Assembly (NCBI RefSeq): GCF_000764025.1
Contig: NZ_KN234763.1
Coordinates: 1-51,052, forward strand
Direction of reading: 5' to 3'
DNA length: 51,052 bases
DNA from: Pseudohaliea rubra DSM 19751
Lineage (GTDB): Bacteria > Pseudomonadota > Gammaproteobacteria > Pseudomonadales > Halieaceae
The translations under genes were made by a program, and so were the position numbers. How positions within the stretch are numbered: position 1 is the stretch's first letter; each line of letters opens with the position of its first letter. The notes beneath the pieces are model-generated. The model was not told the DNA's origin and searched no databases. It worked only from the letters and a program-made list of their open reading frames with translations. This document shows, piece after piece, positions 24,918 through 32,572 of this stretch.

Positions 24918-26108
24918 CTACTTGATGGCGAGGTCCAGCCAGACGAGGCGGTGGTCCGATGATGCGGCGCGGGTCGCAACCAGTGCCGCGCCGGATTCCT
25001 CCGGCGCTGGCCAGAACACGCCACCGTCAAGGACTGTCCAGCCGGCGCGGGAGGGGAGCACGTAGTCGGCGCGCTGGCCCCAGGCTGCCGTATGCGCCGG
25101 AGCGTGAGGATTTGCCGGTCGCGCTGCGGCGGCGCCGGCGCTTGAGGGCACGAAACCCGCGTCAAGGGCGGGATGGGCCAGGAGGTCAGTGATAGCAGAG
25201 CGCCGGCTGTCGCCCTCTACCGGCGACGCGTTGAGGTCGCCGAGGAGCACGAAGCGTTCTCCGCTCAGCCCGCCCTTGCCGCCCCGATCATCATAGATGT
25301 AGCCGGCGGACCCGTCGCCGGTCAGGTAGTCGCTCCAGAAGCGGATTTCGTCGTGGTTTCGCCTGCCGTTGCGGTCCTCCGGGCCGTCGAAGACCGGCGG
25401 CGTCGGGTGGCTGGCGAGCACATGCACGACGGCGCCATCGACGCTGACCGGCACATCCCAGTGCGCCTTGGACGATAGCGGGAAGCGGGCCCGGGCTGCC
25501 GCCGGGTACCAGGGGCTGCCATCGCCCGCCCGGAGGTCCTCAAGCAGGTTGCCGGGCATGTGCTGCCAGCGGAAGTTGCGGAAGGTGCGGACGGCTCCCC
25601 GGTCGATGGGGTGCCTGCTCAGGAGCACCATCCCGTACTGGCCGGGGTAGAGCCCGTATCCCCAGGCGTCCTGGCCGCGGCCACTGGCGACGCCGTCGCG
25701 GTCGAGGTCGAAGCCCGAGTCGATGCCGGTGTTCACCGGCGCCGTGAAGCTGTGCGCGTAGGCGATGGGCTCCAGGCCCTTCCGGGGGGCCGCCAGATAG
25801 TTCTCCCGGAAGGCCTCGATGGCTCCGGCGGGGTCCGCGGTGTAGTCGAACTCGTTGAGCAGCAGGATATCCGGCCGCACCCGGCGGATGATCGCGGCCA
25901 CGTTGCGCAGCTGCGGATGGTCACTGCTCGCAAGCGCCAGGGGCAGCTCGCTGCCGGTCGGCGCTTCGCCCTCGGTAACGTAGTTGCCGCCCTCCATGGA
26001 GGCGTTGAAGGTAGCGATGCGCACCGTGCGGGGCTCAGCGATCACGGCAGGCGCCAGCACGGTGAGTAGGGCGGCGATGACGACAGGTCGGCGGCATGGG
26101 CGTCTCAT
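24918..26108 (-). CDS. Secreted EEP-family phosphatase/nuclease
   Basis: A protein of about 396 residues with a signal peptide (VVIAALLTVLAPAVIAEP) and an endonuclease/exonuclease/phosphatase fold. Motifs are ATFNASMEGGNY at the start, LLLNEFDY with the metal Glu, YGMVLLSRHPI, VLASHPTPPVF, VLLGDLNASPVEGD and the terminal SSDHRLVWLDL. The ATG at 26108 is chosen because it begins this signal peptide; the frame upstream is not conserved-looking. Secreted EEP proteins of marine bacteria cleave phosphodiesters or nucleic acids. It is divergent from TonB receptor 3 across a Pho box, so a phosphate-scavenging role is likely. The exact substrate is not known. Confidence 0.88.
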   Translation of the reverse strand: MRRPCRRPVVIAALLTVLAPAVIAEPRTVRIATFNASMEGGNYVTEGEAPTGSELPLALASSDHPQLRNVAAIIRRVRPDILLLNEFDYTADPAGAIEAFRENYLAAPRKGLEPIAYAHSFTAPVNTGIDSGFDLDRDGVASGRGQDAWGYGLYPGQYGMVLLSRHPIDRGAVRTFRNFRWQHMPGNLLEDLRAGDGSPWYPAAARARFPLSSKAHWDVPVSVDGAVVHVLASHPTPPVFDGPEDRNGRRNHDEIRFWSDYLTGDGSAGYIYDDRGGKGGLSGERFVLLGDLNASPVEGDSRRSAITDLLAHPALDAGFVPSSAGAAAARPANPHAPAHTAAWGQRADYVLPSRAGWTVLDGGVFWPAPEESGAALVATRAASSDHRLVWLDLAIK

Positions 26109-26185
26109 GGCAGTCCATTTCTCTAAAAAGCACAGTTTAAGCGAGGGCGGTTTCTTTTGCGGGCTCGGCACTGCCGCGCATAAAA

Positions 26186-26214
26186 GTTTCATCGATTTGT
26201 CATCGAGCTTTCAC
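26186..26214 (+). promoter_or_regulatory. Three-repeat Pho box (PhoB binding site)
   Basis: Three 7-base half-sites, GTTTCAT, TTGTCAT and CTTTCAC, occur with exact 4-base spacers (CGAT, CGAG), the 11-base period of PhoB sites (consensus CTGTCAT). The last two match at 6 of 7 positions and the first at 5. The site lies 59 bases before the receptor ATG and 77 bases from the divergent phosphatase ATG. Confidence 0.75.
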
Positions 26215-26273
26215 CGGATCGTAACCGGCGCTGGTCATGCTTCGCAGCGACATCAGTTGCGAGCCTTTCCGCC

Positions 26274-28736
26274 ATGTTTACACGCATTCCTCTGTATACC
26301 GCTGTTACGCTCGCCGTTGCGGCGCTTTCCTCACCGATCCTCGCTCAGGATGGACAGCGAATCGAGGAGGTGACGGTTGTCGCTACCCCGATCCGTGACG
26401 CGCAACAGGCGGCGCTCGATGCGAAGCGCGTGGCTGATAATGTTGTCGATGTGGTTTCCGCCGACACCATCGGGCGCTTCCCGGACCAGAATATTGCCGA
26501 CTCCCTGTCGCGGCTCCCCGGTGTCGCCGTTGAACGCGATCAGGGCCAGGCGCGCTACCTGAATCTGCGTGGTGCGCCGTTCCGTTATACGGGCATTGCC
26601 TTCGACGGCATTGATGTGCCCGGCGCAGAGAACGGCCGCATTCCCCGCTTCGACAGTTTTCCCGCGACGATCACCAGCCGCATCGACGCCAACAAGGCAA
26701 TCCTGCCCAGCATGCCCGGCGAGTCGGTGGCCGGCTATATAAACATCCAGACTTTCAAGCCCTTTGATGTCGAGGGCCTGTCGCTGGCCGTGGACCTGGG
26801 CATGGGCGAGCAGGACCTGGGCGGCGGCGACGTGGGGCGCAACAGTTTCCGGGCATCCTGGTCCGGCGAGCAGTTTGGTGTGGTCGGGTTCTACTCGAAC
26901 AACCTCCGCGAGCAGGTCACCGATAACCGGGAGTTTGATCTCGAGCGTGACGGCGAAGGCGCCCTGGTGGTCAATGAGCTGGACTACCGTAGCTATCTTG
27001 TGACCCGCGAAGACACGGCCTATGGCGGTCGCGTCGACTACCGGGGCGAAGGCGCTCTTCGATCTCTTTTCCTTTCCACGCTCTACAGCGAGTTCATCGA
27101 CGAAGAAGACCTGACGCAGTACGTCTTTGCATCCGCGCAGCCGCAGGCCGGCGTGCAGGCAAACGGGGTACCGATGGCGACGAGCCGTTTCGTGCGCTTT
27201 GGTGATTACAAGAACTCGACCTTCACGAACACCCTCGGTGCCGATTTCAGCGCCGGCGGCTGGGACCTGGAGGCGCGACTGAATTACACGGAAACCGAGT
27301 TTTCCCAGCGGATTCCCATTGCGCTCAGCGTCGGTGCCGGTAACGTCGGCAGCTATGACCTGAGGGATCGGGAGGATCCGCTGCTCGACCTCGCCGTGCC
27401 GCTGGCGGAATCGGCTTTTGCGGCCGATATCGGGCTCGACCTCGGCAACCGCATGGACATCGAGGCAACGAAATTCAAGCTGGATGCGAGCCGGGACCTC
27501 GAGCTTTTCGGTCGCGACAGCACCGTGGCCGTCGGTATGCAATATGACCGGCGCGAGTCCGAAGGGTTTATCTTCATTGTGGACTTCGGTGGTTTTCCCG
27601 ACCTCGACATTGCCAGCTTCGACACCGGCGTTCCCTGGGAGTCCAACACGACCAACAGCATCGGCGGGACCTACTACGACAGCAAGGGCGTGCAGGAGGC
27701 CTGGCTTGCCTCGGGCCTGCTCGCCCCTCAGCCCAACCCGTCTTCCGATGAGCTGGTTGCCATTGAGGAAGACATTGTTGCGGTGTACGGCATGGCCACA
27801 ACACGCTTTGCCTGGGGCAACGTGGTTTACGGTCTGCGCATGGAGCAGACCGACTACACGAGCTCCGGGCTGGCGGGCGACCAGCCGCTGACGGTGGAGG
27901 ATGATTTCCTCAATATTCTGCCCTCGCTGCACGTCAACGTAGATCTTGCCGATGATCTCAAGTTCCGGGTGTCGGCTTCCAGCGGTGTGAATCGCCCGAC
28001 CTACAACGAGTGGCGGGCCGGTGCGATTGTGAGCCCCACGGACCAGCTGGTCTCGGGAGGCAACCCCTTTCTTGATCCCGAGGAAACGATCGGCGTCGAT
28101 CTGTCGCTTGAATGGTATTACGCGACGGCCAGCATCGTTTCCGTAGGTGCGTTCCACCGCGAGATCGACAATGTCATCTACCAGGATGTCACGACCATCG
28201 ACGGCGGCCGCTACCTGCCCTCCGCCGCAGGGGAGAGCTGGCGCCTCAGTGGCGCAGCCAACGGCAGCGATGGCAAGCTCAGCGGCCTTGAGGCCAACTT
28301 GATGTTTTCCGCCACCGACTATCTCGAGGGGCCGCTCGGCGGCCTCGGCTTCAGTGTCAATGCGACGTTCATCGACAGCGAGTTCGAGGCCCTTGACGGT
28401 CGTCAGCTGGGCCTGCCGGGCACCTCGGAGCTTATCTATAACGCGTCACTCTTCTATGAGAACTTCGGCCTCTCGGCACGCATCAATTACCAGTACCGGG
28501 ACGAATGGATCTCGCCCATCGAAGATCCGGAGGAGTTCTGGGGTGAGATGGAGCGGGTGGATGCCACCATTGCCTACGAACTGCCCCTCGAGCTGGGCGG
28601 TGCGCGGGCCTCGGTGTATGCGAACTTCAACAACCTCACGGACGAAACCGATGTGCGTTTCGCCGGCAACGGCACCATCAACCAGTCCGAAAGCTTCGGT
28701 CGGCATTATCTGCTTGGCCTGCGCATCAATTACTAG
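26274..28736 (+). CDS. TonB-dependent receptor 3 (TonB-Xanth-Caul type), probably phosphate-starvation induced
   Basis: An 820-residue outer-membrane transporter. Signal peptide ends ILAQ; a TonB-box-like IEEVTVVATP near residue 31; then DTIGRFPDQNIADSLSRLPG and RGAPFRYTGIAFDGIDVPG, typical of the TonB-Xanth-Caul receptor group; plug end SVAGYINIQTFKPFD; then a barrel ending HYLLGLRINY. The receptor is preceded by a Pho box, and a periplasmic phosphatase gene starts ten bases after its stop. The three neighbouring genes suggest uptake of a phosphorylated organic compound or its product. No convincing Shine-Dalgarno is seen before the ATG. The ligand is an inference. Confidence 0.93.
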   Translation: MFTRIPLYTAVTLAVAALSSPILAQDGQRIEEVTVVATPIRDAQQAALDAKRVADNVVDVVSADTIGRFPDQNIADSLSRLPGVAVERDQGQARYLNLRGAPFRYTGIAFDGIDVPGAENGRIPRFDSFPATITSRIDANKAILPSMPGESVAGYINIQTFKPFDVEGLSLAVDLGMGEQDLGGGDVGRNSFRASWSGEQFGVVGFYSNNLREQVTDNREFDLERDGEGALVVNELDYRSYLVTREDTAYGGRVDYRGEGALRSLFLSTLYSEFIDEEDLTQYVFASAQPQAGVQANGVPMATSRFVRFGDYKNSTFTNTLGADFSAGGWDLEARLNYTETEFSQRIPIALSVGAGNVGSYDLRDREDPLLDLAVPLAESAFAADIGLDLGNRMDIEATKFKLDASRDLELFGRDSTVAVGMQYDRRESEGFIFIVDFGGFPDLDIASFDTGVPWESNTTNSIGGTYYDSKGVQEAWLASGLLAPQPNPSSDELVAIEEDIVAVYGMATTRFAWGNVVYGLRMEQTDYTSSGLAGDQPLTVEDDFLNILPSLHVNVDLADDLKFRVSASSGVNRPTYNEWRAGAIVSPTDQLVSGGNPFLDPEETIGVDLSLEWYYATASIVSVGAFHREIDNVIYQDVTTIDGGRYLPSAAGESWRLSGAANGSDGKLSGLEANLMFSATDYLEGPLGGLGFSVNATFIDSEFEALDGRQLGLPGTSELIYNASLFYENFGLSARINYQYRDEWISPIEDPEEFWGEMERVDATIAYELPLELGGARASVYANFNNLTDETDVRFAGNGTINQSESFGRHYLLGLRINY

Positions 28737-28745
28737 GAGCCGTTC

Positions 28746-29672
28746 ATGACGTTGACAGCACGCTTTACCGGCATCCTGCGCCTGTGCGCCGCGGCAATCG
28801 CCGTCGCCGCCGGCCTCAGCAGCCTGCCTGCGCAAGGCGAAAGTGCAGCCCCGGCTGCTGCGGCCCCGGGCTACGACCGGCTCCTGCCCCTCGAGGGCGG
28901 TTCCAATTTTCGGGACCTCGGCGGCTATTTCACAGCTGATGGTCGCCAGGTTCGGCGCGGCCTGCTGTTTCGCTCCGGGGTGATGACCAGTCTCACGGCT
29001 GCGGACCAGGCCTACCTCGCTGCTTTCGATTTTCAGGGGGTTGTCGACCTGCGCTCCAGCGAGGAGCGTGCGCTGTATCCGAATCGCTGGGTGGCAGCAC
29101 AGGAGATCGAGCTGCTCACGCATGACTACAGCATGCGGGAAATCGTCGCCCGCATGATGGGGGACGATGGCCAGCCGCTCGGCATGGGCGAACTTTACCG
29201 GGGCTTCCCGCAGCTGCTGGAGCCGCAGCTCCGACTTTTTTTCGAAGCTCTGCTCGCCGGGCAGGTGCCGCTGGTGGTGAACTGCTCGGCGGGACAGGAC
29301 CGCACCGGCTTTGCATCTGCCCTGCTGCTCAGTGCCCTCGGTGTGCCGCGGGACGTCATCTTGCAGGATTACCTGGTGTCTACGCGGTACCGCCGCCCCG
29401 AGGTTGAGCGCGGGGACGTGGATCTTGCCGCGGCGGCCAGGGATAACTTTTTCGCGCAGCTCATGCTCCGCTACAGCGAGGGTGAGGAAGCGAAGGCGGC
29501 GCAGCCCCTGCTTACCGAAGAGGGTGTGCCGTTTCTGCGCTATGCCCTCGATCAGGTCGAGCAGGATTTTGGTTCTATCGAGCGCTATCTCGAAGAGCGC
29601 CTCGGGGTGGATAAGCGGGATCGTGAGGAACTCCGGCGGCGTTTCCTGGTGGCCACCTACGCGGCATCTTGA
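28746..29672 (+). CDS. Periplasmic tyrosine/serine protein phosphatase-like enzyme
   Basis: A 308-residue protein with an N-terminal signal peptide and a dual-specificity-like phosphatase domain. The active-site loop is NCSAGQDRTGFASALLLSALG (CxxGxxRTG, with Asn in place of the frequent His). An early NFRDLGGYFTADGRQVRRG and a helix-rich C-terminus (IERYLEERLGVDK) match the bacterial tyrosine/serine phosphatase family that also takes phosphoinositides. It is ten bases behind TonB receptor 3 in the Pho-box transcript. It may release phosphate from imported organophosphates rather than act on proteins, which is an inference from context. Confidence 0.9.
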   Translation: MTLTARFTGILRLCAAAIAVAAGLSSLPAQGESAAPAAAAPGYDRLLPLEGGSNFRDLGGYFTADGRQVRRGLLFRSGVMTSLTAADQAYLAAFDFQGVVDLRSSEERALYPNRWVAAQEIELLTHDYSMREIVARMMGDDGQPLGMGELYRGFPQLLEPQLRLFFEALLAGQVPLVVNCSAGQDRTGFASALLLSALGVPRDVILQDYLVSTRYRRPEVERGDVDLAAAARDNFFAQLMLRYSEGEEAKAAQPLLTEEGVPFLRYALDQVEQDFGSIERYLEERLGVDKRDREELRRRFLVATYAAS

Positions 29673-29799
29673 GACCCGCCCCTCCCGGTCGGAGGGGCAT
29701 CCGCCCCCCGCCGGGCCTGCAGGGGCTGCCAAAACCCGGTCCTGGTGAAGCTGCCGCTCCCACAGGGAGCATCCCCTGCCTTGCAGGCGGGGCGTTACA

Positions 29800-30144
29800 A
29801 TGCCGGCTGTCGGTTCTGGTAGCAGGCGCCCCTTGGAGCTCGTTTACACACATCCCAGCCACCTTGTCGTCGCTCAGGCCCGGCATGCCCTTGAGCGCCT
29901 GGCGATCCCCTGCGTGGTGCACAACGAGTACGCCGCCGGCGCGGCGGGGGAGCTTGCCCCGATCGACACCTGGCCGGAACTCTGGGTGACTCGTAGTCGC
30001 GATGCAGAGCGAGCACGCCTTGCCATCGAGCGGGCCCAGGCCGCTATCGAAGAGGCGGACTGGCGCTGCCCGCGCTGCGCCAGCGAGAGCCCCGCGACCT
30101 TCGAGTTCTGCTGGCACTGCGGCCAGGGGCGCAGCGGCGGGTAA
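29800..30144 (+). CDS. DUF2007-type small protein with C-terminal zinc ribbon
   Basis: A protein of about 103-114 residues. The N-terminal part LELVYTHPSHLVVAQARHAL, then VVHNEYAAGAAGELAP and ELWVTRSRDAERAR, matches DUF2007 (putative signal-transducing protein) sequences. The C-terminus has a zinc ribbon CPRCASESPATFEFCWHCG with four Cys. Family members usually begin right at xLVYT, so TTG 29833 is a credible start. I give ATG 29800 because it is the first start codon, and neither has a clear ribosome site. The 127-base gap before it holds the hairpin CCCCTCC/GGAGGGG near 29678 but no gene. Its function is unknown. Confidence 0.7.
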   Translation: MPAVGSGSRRPLELVYTHPSHLVVAQARHALERLAIPCVVHNEYAAGAAGELAPIDTWPELWVTRSRDAERARLAIERAQAAIEEADWRCPRCASESPATFEFCWHCGQGRSGG

Positions 30145-30215
30145 GGGTCCGGGGAGCTCTGGTACCATTGATGGTCCGTCCCGGGTTCGGAAGATCGCCA
30201 AGGCAGGAGTCCGTC

Positions 30216-31901
30216 ATGACTACCGATAACAACACCTTCTCCGTCGACCATCTCGCCCACACACACGAGGTTTTTAACCAGTCCCAGCCCCTCGAGGGCG
30301 TCAACAGCTATCGGGGGGATACAGCCCTGCGCGAGGGCGTCTCCCGTCATGGTGCTGCCTGGGCGGAAGAGGCCCTGCTCGCCCACGGCGAGCGCTGCGG
30401 CAGTGCCGAGGTGATCGAATGGGGCTTCCTTGCCAACGAGCACAAACCGCAGTTTTTCGGCCACGACCGACAGGGTTATCGCGTAGACCAGGTGCGCTAC
30501 CACGATGCCTATCACCGTCTCATGACCCTGGGTCTGGAGGCGGGCCTGCACAGTCAGCCCTGGACGGACCCGCGCCCCGGCGCGCACGTGGCCCGCGCCG
30601 CACAGTACTACCTGCAGGCCCAGGTGGAGTCCGGCCACGGCTGCCCGCTGACCATGACCTTTGCTTCCGTGCCCACGCTGCGCCTGACGCCATCCGTCGG
30701 CGAGGCCTGGCTGCCGAAGGTGCTCGCCCGGGGCTACGACCCGCGCAACGTGCCGCACACCGAGAAGACCGCGCTGACCATCGGTATGGGCATGACCGAG
30801 AAGCAGGGCGGCTCCGATGTCCGCGCCAATACGACGGTCGCCCGGGCCCTGGGCGCCGGCGGTCCCGGGGGCGACTACGAGCTGGTGGGCCACAAGTGGT
30901 TCACCTCGGCGCCGATGTGTGATGCCTTCCTCGTGCTCGCGCAGAGCGACGGCGGCCTGTCCTGCTTCCTGGTGCCCCGCTGGCGGCCGGACGGCAGCAA
31001 GAACCCGATCCAGGTGCAGCGCCTCAAGAACAAGATGGGCAATATCGCCAATGCCTCCTCGGAGATCGAGCTGCGCGGTGCTCTCGGCTGGATGATCGGG
31101 GAGGAGGGGCGAGGGGTGCCCGCGATCATCGAGATGGTGGCCATGACCCGCTTTGACTGCATGATCGGTTCCAGCGCCGCGCAGCGGCAGGCGGTGGCTC
31201 AGGCAGTGAACCACACCCTCGGGCGCAGCGCCTTCGGCAAGCGCCTCGTGGACCAGCCCCTCATGCGCAACGTGCTCGCTGATCTGCAGCTCGAGGTCGA
31301 GGGCGCACTGGCGTTCACCCTGCGTATGGGCGAGGCGCTGGACCGGAGTCTTGCCGGTGACGCGCACGAGGGGCTGCTTCTGCGCCTGGGCCTGCCGACC
31401 GGTAAATACTGGATTTGCAAGCGCACGCCCTTCCATGTCTACGAGGCCATGGAGTGCTTCGGCGGCAACGGGGTGACCGAGGACTTCATCTTTGCACGCC
31501 TGTATCGCGACGCGCCCATCAATGCGATCTGGGAGGGCTCGGGCAACGTGCAGGCGCTCGACCTTCTGCGTGCCGTGGCCAGGAGCCCCGAGGCCCTCGA
31601 TGCCTGGCGCCGGGAGCTGGCGAAGACCGCGGGCGATCACCCGGTGCTCGACGCCGCCGTGGCCGAGCTGGAGGTGGCTCTCGGCAACAGCGATGAGCTC
31701 GAGTACCGGGCGCGCGCCCTGGTAGACCGGTTGGCACTCGTGGCCCAGAGCAGCCTCCTGCTCCAGGGCGGCAATGGGGTTGTCGCCGACGCTTTTATCC
31801 GCTCCCGCCTCGGTGGCAGCGGCGATCGCAGCTTTGGCACCTTGCCCCGAGGCGTCGATGTTGCAGCGCTGATCGACCGGGCCAACCCGCACACGCCCTG
31901 A
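30216..31901 (+). CDS. aidB: AidB-type acyl-CoA dehydrogenase homologue
   Basis: A 561-residue flavoprotein of the AidB branch of acyl-CoA dehydrogenases. Matches to E. coli AidB run throughout: HEVFNQSQPLEGVNSY near the start, HAQVE-like QAQVESGHGCPLTMTFAS, IGMGMTEKQGGSDVRANTT, GHKWFTSAPMCDAFLVLAQ, RFDCMIGS and NAIWEGSGNVQALDLLR (active-site Glu about residue 440). AidB is linked to the alkylation response and also binds DNA through its C-terminal domain, which is shorter here but present. The ATG at 30216 has CAGGAG seven bases before it; upstream in-frame codons are not likely. No ada-like gene is adjacent, so regulation may differ. Confidence 0.93.
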   Translation: MTTDNNTFSVDHLAHTHEVFNQSQPLEGVNSYRGDTALREGVSRHGAAWAEEALLAHGERCGSAEVIEWGFLANEHKPQFFGHDRQGYRVDQVRYHDAYHRLMTLGLEAGLHSQPWTDPRPGAHVARAAQYYLQAQVESGHGCPLTMTFASVPTLRLTPSVGEAWLPKVLARGYDPRNVPHTEKTALTIGMGMTEKQGGSDVRANTTVARALGAGGPGGDYELVGHKWFTSAPMCDAFLVLAQSDGGLSCFLVPRWRPDGSKNPIQVQRLKNKMGNIANASSEIELRGALGWMIGEEGRGVPAIIEMVAMTRFDCMIGSSAAQRQAVAQAVNHTLGRSAFGKRLVDQPLMRNVLADLQLEVEGALAFTLRMGEALDRSLAGDAHEGLLLRLGLPTGKYWICKRTPFHVYEAMECFGGNGVTEDFIFARLYRDAPINAIWEGSGNVQALDLLRAVARSPEALDAWRRELAKTAGDHPVLDAAVAELEVALGNSDELEYRARALVDRLALVAQSSLLLQGGNGVVADAFIRSRLGGSGDRSFGTLPRGVDVAALIDRANPHTP

Positions 31902-32001
31902 CCGTCGGCAGCGCCTGCCCCCCGATATACCCCGGCGCCGGTGCTGCACGCCGGCGACCGGCGCGTTATGCTGTTGCTCTTTGTATCCACGGAAAAGCGC
32001 C

Positions 32002-32385
32002 ATGGAATTCACGGCCCTCGTCACCCTGCTGCTCGTCCTTCAGTATTTCGCCTTCGCCATGCTCGTCGGCCGCGAGCGTGTGCGCCACGGCATCGAGGCG
32101 CCGGCCTGCAGCGGCCACCCGGACTTTGACCGCGCCTATCGGGTGCAGATGAATACCCTTGAGCAGCTGGTGATTGTGCTGCCGGCGCTCTGGATCACCG
32201 CCTACTGGTTCAGCGTGCCCATCGTGGCGCCACTGCTGGGCCTGGGCTTTTTTCTGGGGCGTATTCTCTATCGCAATGCGTATGTGAAGGATCCGGCGAA
32301 GCGCGGGCCCGGCATGGGCCTGGGTATGCTCTGCCAGCTGGGACTGCTGGGCTGCGGTACCTGGGCAGTCATCACCCGCCTCTAG
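32002..32385 (+). CDS. MAPEG-family small membrane protein
   Basis: A 127-residue protein with four hydrophobic helices, the size and topology of MAPEG proteins (membrane-associated eicosanoid and glutathione metabolism). Family marks are ERVRHGIEAPACSGHPDFDRAYRVQMNTLEQLVIVLPALW, best read as FDRAYRVQMNTLEQ around residue 50, and FLGRILYRNAYVKDPAKRGPG. Bacterial members are often of unknown substrate and may use glutathione. The ATG at 32002 has GGAAAAGC before it; a TTG further upstream is less likely. It stands between aidB and the glucosylglycerol genes, apparently as its own unit. Confidence 0.85.
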   Translation: MEFTALVTLLLVLQYFAFAMLVGRERVRHGIEAPACSGHPDFDRAYRVQMNTLEQLVIVLPALWITAYWFSVPIVAPLLGLGFFLGRILYRNAYVKDPAKRGPGMGLGMLCQLGLLGCGTWAVITRL

Positions 32386-32410
32386 CCAGGCTGCTGTCCA
32401 GGGGCGCTGA

Positions 32411-32440
32411 TTGGTCGCCCCCCGGTGCCTGTGCTAGGGT
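32411..32440 (+). promoter_or_regulatory. Possible promoter of the glucosylglycerol operon
   Basis: TTGGTC (32411-32416), an 18-base spacer and TAGGGT (32435-32440) resemble a weak sigma70 or stress-sigma promoter 133 bases before the synthase ATG. Salt-induced operons often have such sites, but this is a pattern match only. Confidence 0.3.
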
Positions 32441-32572
32441 TTTACGGCGTGAAGTGCTCGTCGATGGCGGGCGCGTCACCCGGAAACTTTCCCTTGAGGA
32501 GGAAACAGCGGCGCAGGTCGCGGCGGCGGGGTCTGGCCCCGGCACCGGCAGGGCCACAAGGCGCCGAGCGTT

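Noticed and set aside
26159-26170. A short match (GGGCTCGGCA) to the repeat left flank
   Set aside because: Only about ten bases match and no stem or loop follows; chance is likely in GC-rich DNA.
29673-29799. REP-like palindrome with CGCTCCCACAGGGAGC
   Set aside because: It resembles gammaproteobacterial REP text only loosely and has no second copy in the window.
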